Assembly: GCA_033439265.1 (NCBI GenBank)
Contig: JAVTVX010000012.1
Span: forward strand, 36,768,261 to 36,832,260
Source: Dillenia suffruticosa
Lineage: Eukaryota; Streptophyta; Magnoliopsida; Dilleniales; Dilleniaceae
DNA: 64,000 nt
Direction: 5' to 3'
Of this stretch, positions 24,451 through 37,064 are shown piece after piece. The position numbers were made by a program, and so were the translations under genes. Positions within the stretch are counted from its first letter, which is position 1. Each line of letters begins with the position of its first letter. The notes under the pieces were generated by a model. That model made no database searches. It was given only the letters and a program-made list of their open reading frames with translations, and was not told the origin of the DNA.

Positions 24451-25305
24451 TTTCTTTGTATAATAAGAACACGTAAACTTAACAACAACACGCGCTCACT
24501 CGGCGCGTCCTTTACACTATTCTCGGACCTAATTTGATCTTATTATTAAAACTATCAAAATAGAACCCGTAAATCTTATAAGAAACAAAAAGAAAAGAAA
24601 GCATAATTAGACTTATTATGATTTGGTCGATATTATTTCAAACATTATATAATTCAAATATAATACAATAGAAACCCAAATGTTAGCTATTTATTCTATT
24701 TTTAATAAATTATAATTTATCTGATATAATTTCCTTCACTTTTAAAAATTTTGAATTCAAGTAATTTTTATGTATTAAAAAAATTCTATTTATTTCTTCT
24801 CATAAGATTTTAGATCTTTTCTCTCCAACCATCCGAGTAATTAATTTATACCTAATTGGCTCATTCTTTCTTTATATTACTTATTTAGGCCAATATTTAT
24901 TCTAAGGTGTTTGGTTTATTTATTTGGTTTGAGAAGGGCTACAAGCTAGCACAAAAAGAGCAAAAGGGGTGGAAAAATTACTGTAGCAATCCAATTCAAG
25001 AAAAGTGGTGAATTGAGTCATTGGAATTGTGTTGTTCGAGTTGTTAAGGAGATAGTCTAGTAGTATAAATTCTCATTCCCTAATTTGATGATTCCAAATT
25101 TAAATTTTTATACAATAAAAAAAAGGAATTATTTTGCTTGAAAAGAAGAAAAAAATGGAGCATAAAAATTATATGGACGTGGAATTAGAGTTCGTAACCA
25201 GAGATGATGGAGGCGTAGAAAATGGTAAGAATTGAGAGAACTGAGGTAGGAGAAAAGAAAGACGCGTTGAGAGAGAGAGAGAGAGAGAACATGGTGTGTG
25301 TGTGT

Positions 25306-25338
<33 letters not shown>

Positions 25339-25470
25339 TGAGAGATGAGAAATGAGAAATCACAACAAATTTCAACTAACCAGTCCTTAATTAACTATTA
25401 GTTTTCAAATTCTATATTAGCCATTACAAATGCCCACAAAACCGGGTCCAAAAAGAAATTGGGGAGGCAC

Positions 25471-25642
25471 CAAACTTCTTTGGTTTTAGTGTCAAGGGCA
25501 CTCTACCTCCTTAATCACAGATCTCAAATTTGAGTTATAAGAATAGTGAAAAAAAATTTAGAAGAAATAATTTCTAAAATAAATTTTATAGTACTCGAAT
25601 CGAATTAGTCAAATAAAATCCAGATATCAATGATAAAAAAAA
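25471..25642 (+). mobile_element. SINE, diverged, plus strand
   Basis: The boundaries are imperfect 15-bp direct repeats, AAATTGGGGAGGCAC at 25456-25470 and AAATTGGGAAGACAG at 25643-25657. The interior ends in an A-rich tail, and its 3' part (CTCGAATCGAATTAGTCAAATAAAATC..GATATCAATG) resembles the 3' part of other SINEs here. The tRNA-like head near 25485-25540 is degenerate. Confidence 0.6.
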
Positions 25643-26529
25643 AAATTGGGAAGACAGACTAAGAACACAATCCGGGAGTTGGAATGCTTCCCAGGACGCC
25701 GTTCTGAGTCTTGAATTTATGCATATAAACTACCAATCAGCCTGTATATGAGTTAACCTCTCTAAAAATATAAATAATCTCCATCTTGACAATTGCGTCA
25801 AATGACCCAATTGTCAATGGCAAAACAAAAGTGGGAAGGTCTTCGTTCACCAAATAATGACACTTTGGCATCGAACTTCGAGATCTTCATTTTCATGCTT
25901 AGTTCAGCACAAGTAGAGACTCGTGAGCTTTGCATTCTTCACCTTATATACCGCAAAGTTGCCAACAAATTCTTTTATCAATTTTCCTTCTTCATTTCTG
26001 AGCAAAACCCAAACTTTTATCTTATCCTGCGATGCTGTCATCTACATTCAACTTGCACCATCCCGAGGGAGGAGTTTTCTTGCTAACCATAACTTTCTCC
26101 ATCTGATCTCCCTCACCCCCTTTATAGAAAGCTTCCTCAAACTCTTCGGTTAGCCACCTTATATAATACATGTTAAGTCCTCTTGATCCAAATTCTCAGC
26201 CCAACAAGGAAAATTTTGATTTTTAACTTTCCAGATTAGCTAGGGTGAAGATGGCCAGCCAATAAGCTCCATTTTGGTGCTTCAACTTTCTCTCTTCCAC
26301 GTTCTTCCACAACCATTGATCTAATTCAACAACAGAGGATCAATTGTCAAACTCAGTAGGAATCAAAGATTCTAACATTTTCTCGACTTCCTCGCAATCT
26401 TGGAGAAGGGAATAGTCCTTTCTTCTCCATCTTGCAATGCTAACATATATTAAAGCTTGTAAAAGGAAACTTCTCTATCCCTGCTCGCGGGGCTATGGTA
26501 CATGTCTCCCTCTTGAATGGTTTTTATTA

Positions 26530-26778
26530 ATCGTTATTATCCTCCATTCCTTTTAAGTGCCATTGTAGGAAAAAATTTTGTTTCATTTTAATTATCATTC
26601 TCAAATTAATATAAAGAATTAATTATTTTTGTCAACTTTACCCTTATTCATTATTAAATGACTTTTAGTGTTTTCTACAAAATTTCTATCCCTTAAACCT
26701 CACCCATCACTTAATAAGGAACGAAATTTTTAATTGTAACACAAACATTTAAAAAGAAGGAACGAAAGTTTTAATTGA
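26530..26778. mobile_element. Probable Tc1/mariner-like MITE
   Basis: The left end reads CCTCCATTCCTTTTAAGTG. The right end, on the other strand, reads AACTTTCGTTCCTTCTTTTTAA, giving imperfect terminal inverted repeats around an AT-rich, non-coding middle. The CTCC(A/G)TTCC-TTTTAA end is typical of a common plant Stowaway/mariner-like MITE group with TA target duplications. Exact ends are uncertain by a few bases. Confidence 0.45.
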
Positions 26779-27026
26779 CGAGTGGTTTGCACGCTCCTAA
26801 GAATGAGAGTTGAACTAAACATTCCACACAAACCACGCACACGTACAATACAACTCTTACCTCGTCATCGCAGCTTCGGTTTCCTTTACAGCCAAAGAGA
26901 AAAAAGGGGTCCCATGCAGCTACTCCGACTTTACTTCCCAACCACGACTCCCCTCTAAAATACGCACTCGACTCCGGCTTCTTATCCTGCGCACTCCCTT
27001 TTCTCCGTCACGGACTGCAACTTCCG

Positions 27027-27257
27027 ATGTTTAGATCAGAATACGACAGAAACACATCCCGGGATAAAGGACTCGCTGCTGGGGATGGAGACGACGGAGA
27101 TGGAGATGTTGAAGAAGAGAGAGATTTTGAGACTCCAAACAGGGATCGAAGACTCGAATCAAATCAGATGCTGCAGATGATGCTAAAACACGCAGCTGCA
27201 GATCGCGACTTTGGTTTCTCGAGAACGCTAGCGACTCCAGGTTCAGGAACAACATGA
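27027..27257 (+). CDS. Short GC-richer ORF, hypothetical
   Basis: This 76-aa reading begins MFRSEYDRNTSRDKG, then has an acidic Gly/Asp/Glu stretch and a charged second half with LESNQMLQMMLKHAAADRDF. The segment 26940-27300 is richer in GC than its surroundings. A 38-aa ORF (MSRYRRRLGELF...) starts in another frame at 27254. I recognise neither. It could be a first exon, a gene fragment carried here by a transposon, or chance. No splice partner was identified downstream, and an ORF of similar size lies on the opposite strand, so coding status is unproven. Confidence 0.25.
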   Translation: MFRSEYDRNTSRDKGLAAGDGDDGDGDVEEERDFETPNRDRRLESNQMLQMMLKHAAADRDFGFSRTLATPGSGTT

Positions 27258-29014
27258 GTCGCTATCGTCGCCGTCTGGGGGAATTATTCTCCAGGATCAT
27301 GCTAGGATTCAAATGGGCCAGGCCGGGCCGTCCCGGGCCGGGCTTGTACTTAGTAGTAGCAATTATCTGAGGGTTAATGTCGTGCATGACGAAGATTCAG
27401 CTTATGTTTTTAACATTCTGCATATGTTTTTAACATTGTACTTTTTATTAAACCCTGTTTATTTATTTATTTGTTTTTAGTTTCTTTTAAAAACGTGCGA
27501 ATGGTTAAAATCAGTAATATTGAATAAAAAAATATATGACATAGACCGATTTAACAACCATTATACGTGGTTTCACTTATGGTGCAACGATAAATATCCC
27601 TTATCAAAATCTTGAATTTAAATTTTGAGAATAAAAAATAGATGTAAAAAAAATTAACCCCAAAAATAAATCTTATATTGCTCGAAACAAATCTAGTTAG
27701 GTTAACCTGAATATCAATCAGTAATAAATATACCTACACAAAAAAAAGGGAAATGAATTTCATGCATTTGTCCTTAAAATGATTTAATCTCACTTGAACT
27801 CAATTTAATCAGATTCATTATGATTATCAAATACTGATAGTTTATTAAAAAAAAATAATACTAAATTATCAAATCGAGATTGAATTGTGAATTCGAAAAT
27901 GTGAATTAAAAAACTCATTTTCTAAATTATGAATCAAGTCACTAATGATAACATTAGTATTTTGTATATAATATATTAAAAATAACACCATTCAAATTTA
28001 GGATTCAAGAATGTAACTATGACCGGTGATAACTTAATCTAAATTGTAATTCCTAAAATAATTTAAATTTCAAAAATTTTAAAAATTCAAAATATTGTTC
28101 ATGATATTTAAAAACTATATTTATATACTCAAAAACTAATATTTAATTAAATAAAATATTAAATCTTTAAAATTTATTAAAATCATTAATATTCCCCATA
28201 AAATCGCTATCATCATTTCAATAATCTTCTTACAACAAAACAATCTCATCTTCTTCTTCATCCTCACCACCATCTTTAATCACTACCATATTTTCATTTG
28301 CAATCGCCTTTCATTTTTCTTTTTCTTTTCTATCTTATTCAAGTTTCTTATAATTCATATAAACAATATTCTATCCTCATATATATAATTATAAAATTAA
28401 ATCATTTAAATTATTCGATTACCAAAGTGTTCATGGATATCCATCGATGAGTTATCATTTGAAAAACGACTTCCACAGTGGTGATCGAACATCCATCAAG
28501 CAAATAAAATCATAAGAATCAAATCTCCATGAATCAAATCATCAAGCAAATAGTACAAGTAGAAGATATTCTAGCTTGGCCATCCTATATACTCCATAAG
28601 TCTCACGTGAAGCACCATTCTTACATGAAATAAATGTTTATCGCCATATCTAATAAGTGACCAACCATAATAAGTGAACCAGACAGTCCAAGCAGCTAAA
28701 CCACAGAAAAACAACCTACATATTAATCATTAGGAAAAACTAAAATTTTTTCTTCACATAATTCTAATCCTATAAATAATTATGAAATCTTTTATTCCAC
28801 ATTCTAATCTTAAAAGACTAAAAAGCTCAAAAACACTAGAACAACATGTATGTTATGACATGGGGACCAGGAGAAGAGTTGTACCCATGACATGTAAAGA
28901 CCACGCTAGTAGGGAAATCCTGGTAAGGTAGAAGCTTTGTAATCTGGCAAAAGCTTCAATCAATTATCTAATGAACCACAAGTCAGCAATCAGTGAATTG
29001 TTAATGGCCATTGA

Positions 29015-32000
29015 CTATAGTAAATCTAGCTGTCGCTTTCCCGAGCCAACATGAGGGAGTTCGGCTGAAATGCCATGTAGAGCTCTCCTCCGTTCTGTGG
29101 CACAGGCGATGTATTCCTGGAGAGGAGGAAGAGAACTTTGTTCAGAATCTTTCTGCACTTGGCCCCGAATAACCTATTTTTCCATCAAGAAGAGGTCTTA
29201 AGTCCGATTAAAACCATTAAGCAAATTCCAGAAGAAGATCACTCAGGTATTCAGCTATATCACCTTTGATGCCCAACGACGCTCAGCCTGTTGACACACA
29301 TCTCTGATGTCCCTCCCAGACATGCTGAAGCACAATCAACAACAAAGGAACTTTTGATTCAAAATTTTGCAAGTGTAACTTGAAATTTTTCACTCCGCAC
29401 AATAACCCCAAAAAGAAAAAAAACCCAAATCCTGATAAGTAACCCTGATATGCAGTTGGTACAAACAATAAGTTAACCCAAACAATGTGAGCTTACTCTT
29501 CAGTAGCTTTGGCAAATTCAATCAACTCAGATTTGTTCAAGTGTTTTGCATACTGAGCAGCTATTTCCTGGCGGTTCTCTTGGTCAGGAAGGCCAAAGGG
29601 AATCATCGAATCAAACCGACTGTGGGAGAAAAAAAAATGAAAAATCAGAGAGAGAGAGACGCACAACAAAGACATTTGTCTAACTAACATAATTCCAGGT
29701 AACTAATACTTCTCCACATTGCAGAGAACGCAAAATACCTAATCAAAGCAGGATCAAGGTCCTGTTTTCTGTTTGTCGCTGCAATCACAACCACTTTCTT
29801 CTCCTGCTCAAATCCATCAATCTGCATAGCCAAACAAAAGGAGGGACCAATCATACCAAACGTGTGCCATGAAGACAAAAGAATATAAATTTTAATTTTT
29901 TTTTTTAATTTTTTTAATATTTTGGCTGGACTGAAGGGTTGAGGGGGCTGACTAGTGTAACCATACCCTCTAGGAGTAATATACCGCGAAGGGCACCTGT
30001 TATGGAATGTTGAGTCATTGTTATTGCCTTTTTTGTGAGTCTGTCACCACAGCTTCACTGTGGCGTCGGGCAGCTGCAATCGCTGACCCAACAAATTGGT
30101 CCAAGACCTACTTTTACAAGCAATTTTGTTTAACCAGACTCGTGTCGAAGACCCTTTAGTTGTTGAGAATGTGATTGCATCCACTTATCACCAGTGGTAT
30201 GGTGTTAATTTGGGAAAAGTGGATGCACCTGCATGGGGCCAAGTCTTACATGGTCTACCATGAAAAGCTTTCTGGCGAGAACTGATGTATTAGTTCAAGT
30301 AGCAAAGAGAATAGTAAAACCACTTGAAGAAAAGCAGCAGATTAAACAATGAATATTGGCACAAAAACATCGAGCAAGGAATTGAATGCTTACATCACCA
30401 ACAAACACCGAGAAACACATACAAAAATATATGAAGTTAAAGCAAAAAGAAAACTGCCAGTACCTGCCTCAGTAACACTGATAAAATCCTTCGTGTAGCT
30501 TCATGCATTTCATTATCACGAGCAATAGCAAAAGAATCAATCTGCAAGCAACAGTTATTATCTATAAGCACCCTTTCTGCTTCCTCCCTTTTTTCTTTTT
30601 TTATAACATGTACAATCAAGTCCACAGGAAGAGCGTTGAGAGGCCAGAAAGTGTAAAGGAAAACGATTGCAAGAGCTATGCTCTGGTTTCACTTCCAGTC
30701 CAAGGTAAATGGCCTTCATGTGGAAAATTTTACACATTTTTCTTTCTTGTTTTTTGATTAGCAACGGTTGGGAGTTTCTTGATGCCGTTCTCTAGTGCTC
30801 TTATACTCTAAAAAGAAAAATAATAGCAACTAACAGAAACCTATATACACACTTCCACATGGGTACCTCATCCAGAAATATAATAGCACCATTAGGGAGA
30901 TCATTCGCCAGCGAAAACACTTTTCCCAACAATCGTTCACTTTCACCATAATACTTTGACATGACAACCTCCAAAGGCACATACAACAGCGGGACACCCT
31001 GAAATAGTGAAATTAGCAATTGAGGCTCATTATTATTGGTTTCCTGATAATAAAAGAAGAATTTTGTTGAAAAGATGAGAAGAAGATATTTCACCAAAGA
31101 GGATGATACATCCCTTAACATGAAATTGAGGTTCATTGTTTCACTAAGCAACAAGTAATTACACGCAGACAGGTCATATTGACACCATAATTCTAAGGAA
31201 CAAGGTTTCATGATCAAAGATTACATGATTGAAAATGCTATAGATGTGAGAACCATACAATTAATAAACATTACAAATTCACTGAACTGACTCGAAAGTA
31301 TATCAAGAATAATAAAGTAATGCAAATAATTAACCTGTAACCAGTTAATTTTTTTTTTTTTTTTAAAAATAGATGTTTGAACAAACAACATTGAACTTTG
31401 CTTGGACCGTCCCAATTTTTACCTTGCCTCCCTCCCCACCAAAAACGCCCATAAGGACAAAGAAACTACAAATGAGGGGAAAGAAAGTCATGATGGCATG
31501 GTACTGCCAACCTTTTCTGCAATTAATTTATAATTCAAATCACATGGTAAACAAAATAGTTAAAATCAAAGCTACAATCACTCGGGAAATTTTGGACAAT
31601 TTGGCGCCCAGAGCCACACCCACACACACACGCATATACAAACAGCGACCACCATGGCTATCATGTGAATGCAACACAAAAATGAACCTAATAAGCAATC
31701 AAGATGATGAAGTACAAAAAGTCAAGATACAATTAAAAAGTCAATGCAATTGTCAAAAGCAATCACTTACTGCTTCTTTAGCAATGACACGAGCACAGGA
31801 TGTCTTCCCTGTACCTGGTACAAATGAAGCATAATAAATCATCTTGTCAGCCATTGCATTCGCCAAAATGATAGCACAGAAACTTAATTGATTTCTCCTT
31901 AAAAAGCCAATAATAATTTAAACCAAAGATTAGCATAACAGTTTGAAAAGCACAGGTAAACAATTACAAAGAGGAAAAGTCACAATTTCCCAATCAATGC

Positions 32001-35000
32001 CGATAAATATTTTATCCATTTCATTAAAGCCTCCAACAAGCAAAACAGTATCTGAATAAATAAAGCTGGGTGCACCACATTGATTTCATTCTTTTTGGTT
32101 TTCAATACAACCCCTCATCATCACAACAGAAGACGTAGTTCCAATCAATCACTCCTAGATAAATAGCGGACACACATTTTAGTATCAGCACATTTAGATG
32201 AATTATGTGGGATCAAATTATTTTGGTCCATGCTAATGTATAAGATTTAGAGAAACAAATTTAACTAGATGAATCACAAGACGATTCCATTAAGATCCAT
32301 GTCCAAAACCAGCTCGGATTAGATAAATGAATATCATTTCTTCCACTCTATTTACAGTCATATCGATCATAAGATGGTACTCCAACATTGTTCTTCCCAC
32401 GACCTTGCCTGATGTGCCTTTTCTTTCTTCATTTGGTCTTTGTGGAGTTTTTAGGAACCTTCAATATGTATCCTTTCCATCCTGTCTTTATAGGGTACAT
32501 TCATGGATCTTTGAACATGAACTAACGTAGTCCATTTCTCTATTTATATTCACAATTAGAGCCACATTGGACTGATAAATGTGAAAAAAGGTAAATATTA
32601 CAAAATAAAAACTTCCATCTGGATCAGGGGATAACCTGGTGGGCCCTCAAAAAGCACAGCTCGAGGTCTATTGGTTTCAAACTTGCGTCGAGTCCCACGA
32701 GCAATATCATCATAAACTTCAGGTTTGTGCAACGCAAGCAATATCGTGTCTTCTATTTCTCTGGCCAACATGTTATAAAGAAAAGGCATACATAAGCAAA
32801 GGCCACATGCACACTTTTGGACACTAACAGAGATGTAATAATTTATAAAAATGAAAAATAAAATAATAAAATAATAAAAAAAATATATTCTGATTGACTT
32901 ATAGGGAACCCCTCAAACAATAACTGTTTCAAAGTGGATAGAGGGTATTTAAGTATTCTAAGGATTGCAATCTTTCTAGGCGCTGTAATAGTCACATCCT
33001 CCCTCAGGCTCCAGGGCGCCCATCCTTGCAGTCTACCTCTTTAGAGAGACTAGAGTTCTTTAGGATATGGGCATACTGCCTGAGCTTGTATCAGTGTCAT
33101 TTGGACAAGAGCCTAGGCATCTCAGCTCGATGATAACTATTTTTCAGGATGATACTTTCCATGAGAGAAGTCAGCAGGACCCTTTGCCCAAAAACTTTCC
33201 AACACCATAATGAGAAAGTTGTCAACATGAGAAAGAACCGGCAGCAACTGAGACTCTACAGTAGCAAAGGTAAAAAAAAACTGACAACCAGAAAAAATTA
33301 CCAAAAAAAAATACCACAGGACTTTTGGCATGATGAGAAGAATAAAGAATCCTGTTACCAAATTTGTGCAATAAAGTACTACAAACATAAAAAGACATGC
33401 AAATATTCTAGAGAAGACATATATGGAGCAGTGTAAAAGAAAAAAAAAAAGAAAAATGAAATGCAAAGGGTTTATACCGTTTTTGCTGTTCATATCCAGC
33501 AATAGTGTCCCATGATATCTCGCCATTTGAGGGACTCATATGAGGATCATCAAGTCCAAAAACCAAGACTCCCATAGCCTGTAAGCTAGCGATTGATTTA
33601 TCTAAAGAAGGTGTTCGAACTGTACCTTCCCCGGGTCTTCTTTCCAGGACCCTATTCCCCAACTTTCCACCAGCTATTTGTAACACTTCCACCAAAGCAT
33701 CAAGCTCTTCAGAGCTGAAGCTCCCCTGCTTTATGAACTCAATTTCCTGCATGATTAAGCCAAATTGGGCTGAATAATTTGCAATAAACAGCAGAAGTTA
33801 CTGAGTTAGGAAAATCATATCAAAACTTGCAAGAGATGAAGACTAACAGCTTTGTCAAAGCTTATGAGTGAACGAAATATCAGGATACACAATTCTCTCT
33901 CATCCGCATTTGTATCATGTGAATGCCCTAGAGTTCCTTGGCCATCTTTTGCAACCTCTGGACGCCTAAGTGTTAATTGCCAGGCAACTGCACTGAAATG
34001 CAGATTAAAAACACAAAATAATATATTAGAGTCGTCATTAGCACCACAAATGGCTCCAGCATAAAAGCTAATGCAACTCAAGTCCATACAGGCAAATCAT
34101 ATGAGAGAGAGAGAGACTGAACTGACAACAGGAAATGATTATTCAATGCACAATCAACATTTATATTCCCGAGCATACACTGTCATGGTCACTTCACCTG
34201 TCCCAAGCGCGCAATTTGATATCTGAACCACCTCCACGCTCTTCAACTTTCGTTCCAAGATGAGAGGCAAGATTAGCAATTAGGTGTGCCATGTCACATG
34301 TAGGTGGAACTTGAAACTTTATTGTGACCTAGAGTACAACATATACCCCTCATAAGAAATACCATTCAATATAAAAAAGATCAACAGATTTACGAGAAGA
34401 AACAATGAAATCTGAGAAAAACAAGGAAGCTGTACTGGGAAACAGTTGAAGTCCATAACCATCTTGAAACTAAACAAATGCACAAGTAACAAAAGAAACA
34501 AATAAACATACAGCTCAATTCTTAGGATCATTTGCTCAAACTTTCTTCTTCCATCCAATCTCTGGACAACAATTCCTTCTATTGGATGTATTCATGGCAT
34601 TCACAAATTCACTCTTACAGTGTACAATTTCTTATTCCAAATTTAAGTAACAATCATTTGTCACCAGCACTTCAATGTTGTGCATTCAAAAGATTTTAAA
34701 AAATAATAAATAATTAAACACTTTCTTATCTTATTTAACAGTGCATGTGATCAATCCCCTTCTTCTATGTTCTTTTGGTGGTTATCTTTTATTTTTCTGG
34801 AAAGCTTTTTACCACTTGCACTTCACGAAAAGCTAAATGTTTAGGGCCACATGGGTATCTACCATCTTCTTTAAAAACCAAAACCCATCCCTCCATTCTT
34901 AACCGTCCCCTAAAAGATAACACCCAACAAAGCTAATTGAGTCATTTTCCTCTCATTAATTTCCTTTCCCATGGTCACTAAAATGGGAAAAACAAAAAGA

Positions 35001-36980
35001 GGCCTATAGTTACAACAGTAAATTCAAAAATTTGTGTGATTCCAAAATAAACTATTGTAGACAAAAGACACACTGAAATAGCCATGGTTCAGGCTTCTGG
35101 TTAATAACCTTTTGACCCTTTGCAGCAACAGTAAAGCGTGGATAAGAATTATGACGCATTCCTTTGCTTTTGAGCAGCTCCTCCAACTGCTGCCGCACTC
35201 TTTTAGCAGATTCCTCCACCTCTGTATGGCTCAAAGGAGATTCAGAAGGTACGGGAGTTTTAGCCTGTGCCTGCAGAAAATTGAATCCGAAGTAATACTA
35301 ATTCAAAAAATGTGCACATGTAGAAGTCCATCATAATGACAAAATCCCAGGCAAGCACACATGCTTAAAATGCAAGATCAGACTGAGCCAAATTGGGTCA
35401 AACCTTTTTCAGCATCGAACAAACTAGCACATAGACAAAGGGTTGCAACTCATATCAATATATACGAAGCATGGTGAGGAGTAGTAAAATAATAATAATA
35501 AAACCCCACAAACCTCCTCAGCATCTGCATAAGATGTCTCTAGTGTTCCTGCTCCAAGCAAACCCACAATGACAGCCGGGAAGATATAAGATAGTCCAAA
35601 ATCTTCTGTTCGTGGCAGTTGACCTCCAGATAATTTGGATTCAGCTTGGACGTCAAGAATCCCTACAACCACCAATCATAAGCAGTGAAACTGTGAGCTG
35701 AACTGTTGAATCGTGCAATCCAAGGGAATTTAAGGCACTCTCTTCCCTTGTCTGTGGTCCAACAAACCCATTGATCAACCTACTCATATCAAAATTTCAA
35801 CAAGATTGGCAGCTTAAATTCTCCACTATATGATACAATCAGAAAACCTAAGAGGCAACCTTGATAAATCTCCTTCCAAAACATGCACCAAATGATCACA
35901 ATAGATTGAAGGGGCATCAACCCTTAGGAGGCACCACGCAAACGCACAACCAGACACAATATTAGGCTTAAACTGTGCCTCGCAGAAAACCAAGTAATCA
36001 AATTTTACGCAAAATAAAGCATGCCTCTAATGGGTTAACGGGTTATTTGAGCTAACGCATCCCACCAGCTTCCATCAACAACATGTTGGGTAAAAAAAAG
36101 AAAAGAAAAAAAGGGGTGATTAATTTGAGACCAAGACAACAAAATTGAGAATTTGCGGATAGTAACAATTGTCAAGGCATTGACGCACGAATGCCAAAAT
36201 ATGCAAATATATAATAATATAGTGTTGTACAAATATATTAATAGATAGAATTTGGAAAACATGGTTCAATTCTAGAAGTGCGATGCACCAATGTTCATCA
36301 TTCTCCTTAGCTTGAGCTTTTCAAATAGGTCGTTGTTTGACACTCAACTCAATCAAATTGCCAATAACTAGCAGGAGAGAGATTGGAGTTCTTCCAATTA
36401 TAAAGTCCAGCATCAGGCGGGAGTGTGAGCTGGGAGAGGGGAGAGCAGCCTCCTTCAAAATTTAAGGAAGCAAATTTCTAATTCCCCCCCCCCCAAAAAA
36501 AATTATAAACCCAAAATGCATGTTGTAATTCTTTCTCATTTAAACCCTAATCACGCACATACCTTTTTAAGTACAAAAAATGAATAAATTCCAATTCCAA
36601 AAAGACATTCCTTATTACATTTCATTCATTTCAGTTTTCCTATTTATTGCAGTATTTTCAAAAAAAAGCACTCATTTTTGCCCGAATTTCCAAGAGCCAA
36701 ATTCCATCTGCACGTCTGAATTTTCAATTACGACCAGATAAGTTTGGAACATCGATCACAACATGAAGATCATCAATCGGAGCATTCAACCAAAGAATGT
36801 TCAAAATTCAACCTAATAACAAGAGAGAGAGAGATGCATACTTTGATAGAGTTGAAGTCGGTGACGAAGTTGAAGAGATTGTAGAGGTGAAGAAGAAGAG
36901 GAAGAAATGAGGGCCTCGGGAGATGAAATTGAACGCCATGTATGAAGAGTCCTCGCGAATCGCTTCATTGCAGGAAACAT
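29015..36980 (-). CDS. AAA-type ATPase, probably organellar and membrane-anchored (At4g04180-like)
   Basis: Fourteen exons: 36980-36842, 35662-35514, 35270-35109, 34328-34198, 33992-33848, 33746-33478, 32760-32636, 31814-31771, 30998-30867, 30541-30464, 29821-29739, 29619-29497, 29324-29264 and 29173-29015. All junctions are GT-AG and the phases close into 599 aa. The N-terminus (FPAMKRFARTLHTWRSIS) is Arg/Ser-rich with few acidic residues, like a mitochondrial or plastid transit peptide. A hydrophobic segment lies at about 70-87. One AAA module follows: Walker A GPPGTGKT (371-378, Lys377), Walker B IIFLDE (Asp431/Glu432), sensor-1 Asn474 in AATN, and arginine-finger region DPALISRFD. No HExxH site is present, so it is not an FtsH protease. 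Start choice: an upstream in-frame ATG at 37064 would add 28 residues; I prefer 36980 or 36968. The substrate is unknown. The Arabidopsis name is recalled, not searched. Confidence 0.9.
29880..30330. other. Odd-composition block inside an intron of the AAA gene, possible old insertion
   Basis: In the intron between exons 10 and 11, a T/A-rich run (29888-29922) is followed by about 370 bp that is GC-richer than the flanking intron, including TCACCACAGCTTCACTGTGG and GTCGGGCAGCTGCAATCGC. It has no ORF and no terminal repeats I could define. A similar GC-richer block lies at about 32970-33130 in the intron between exons 6 and 7. Both look like decayed insertions of unknown type. Confidence 0.35.
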
Positions 36981-37064
36981 CGAGAAGTATTTTTCTCTTC
37001 TCTTCACCGAGTCGAAGACCAACTCAGTACTTAAATGTACAGGCCATGTTCTTTTGCTTTTCAT
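36981..37064 (-). other. Alternative N-terminal extension of the AAA ATPase
   Basis: An in-frame ATG at 37064 opens 28 codons (MKSKRTWPVHL...REKYFS) before the preferred start. The extension contains acidic residues and is less like a transit peptide than the downstream start, so I treat it as likely 5' untranslated sequence. It could still provide a second isoform. Confidence 0.35.

Larger units (their letters stand above)
24451..29014. other. Intergenic DNA between the PUX and AAA ATPase genes
   Basis: Mostly AT-rich. GA and TG microsatellites lie at 25270-25338. A SINE, a MITE-like element and a GC-richer ORF region are annotated separately. The stretch 27460-28400 is AT-rich filler that may contain a decayed SINE-like segment at about 27575-27740. 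From 28400 to 29014 the sequence may include the AAA gene's 3' untranslated region at its right edge. No further gene is supported. Confidence 0.5.

Noticed and set aside
27575-27740. Suspected SINE
   Set aside because: Family-like 3' words are present, but no target duplication could be found, so it is only mentioned in the intergenic description.
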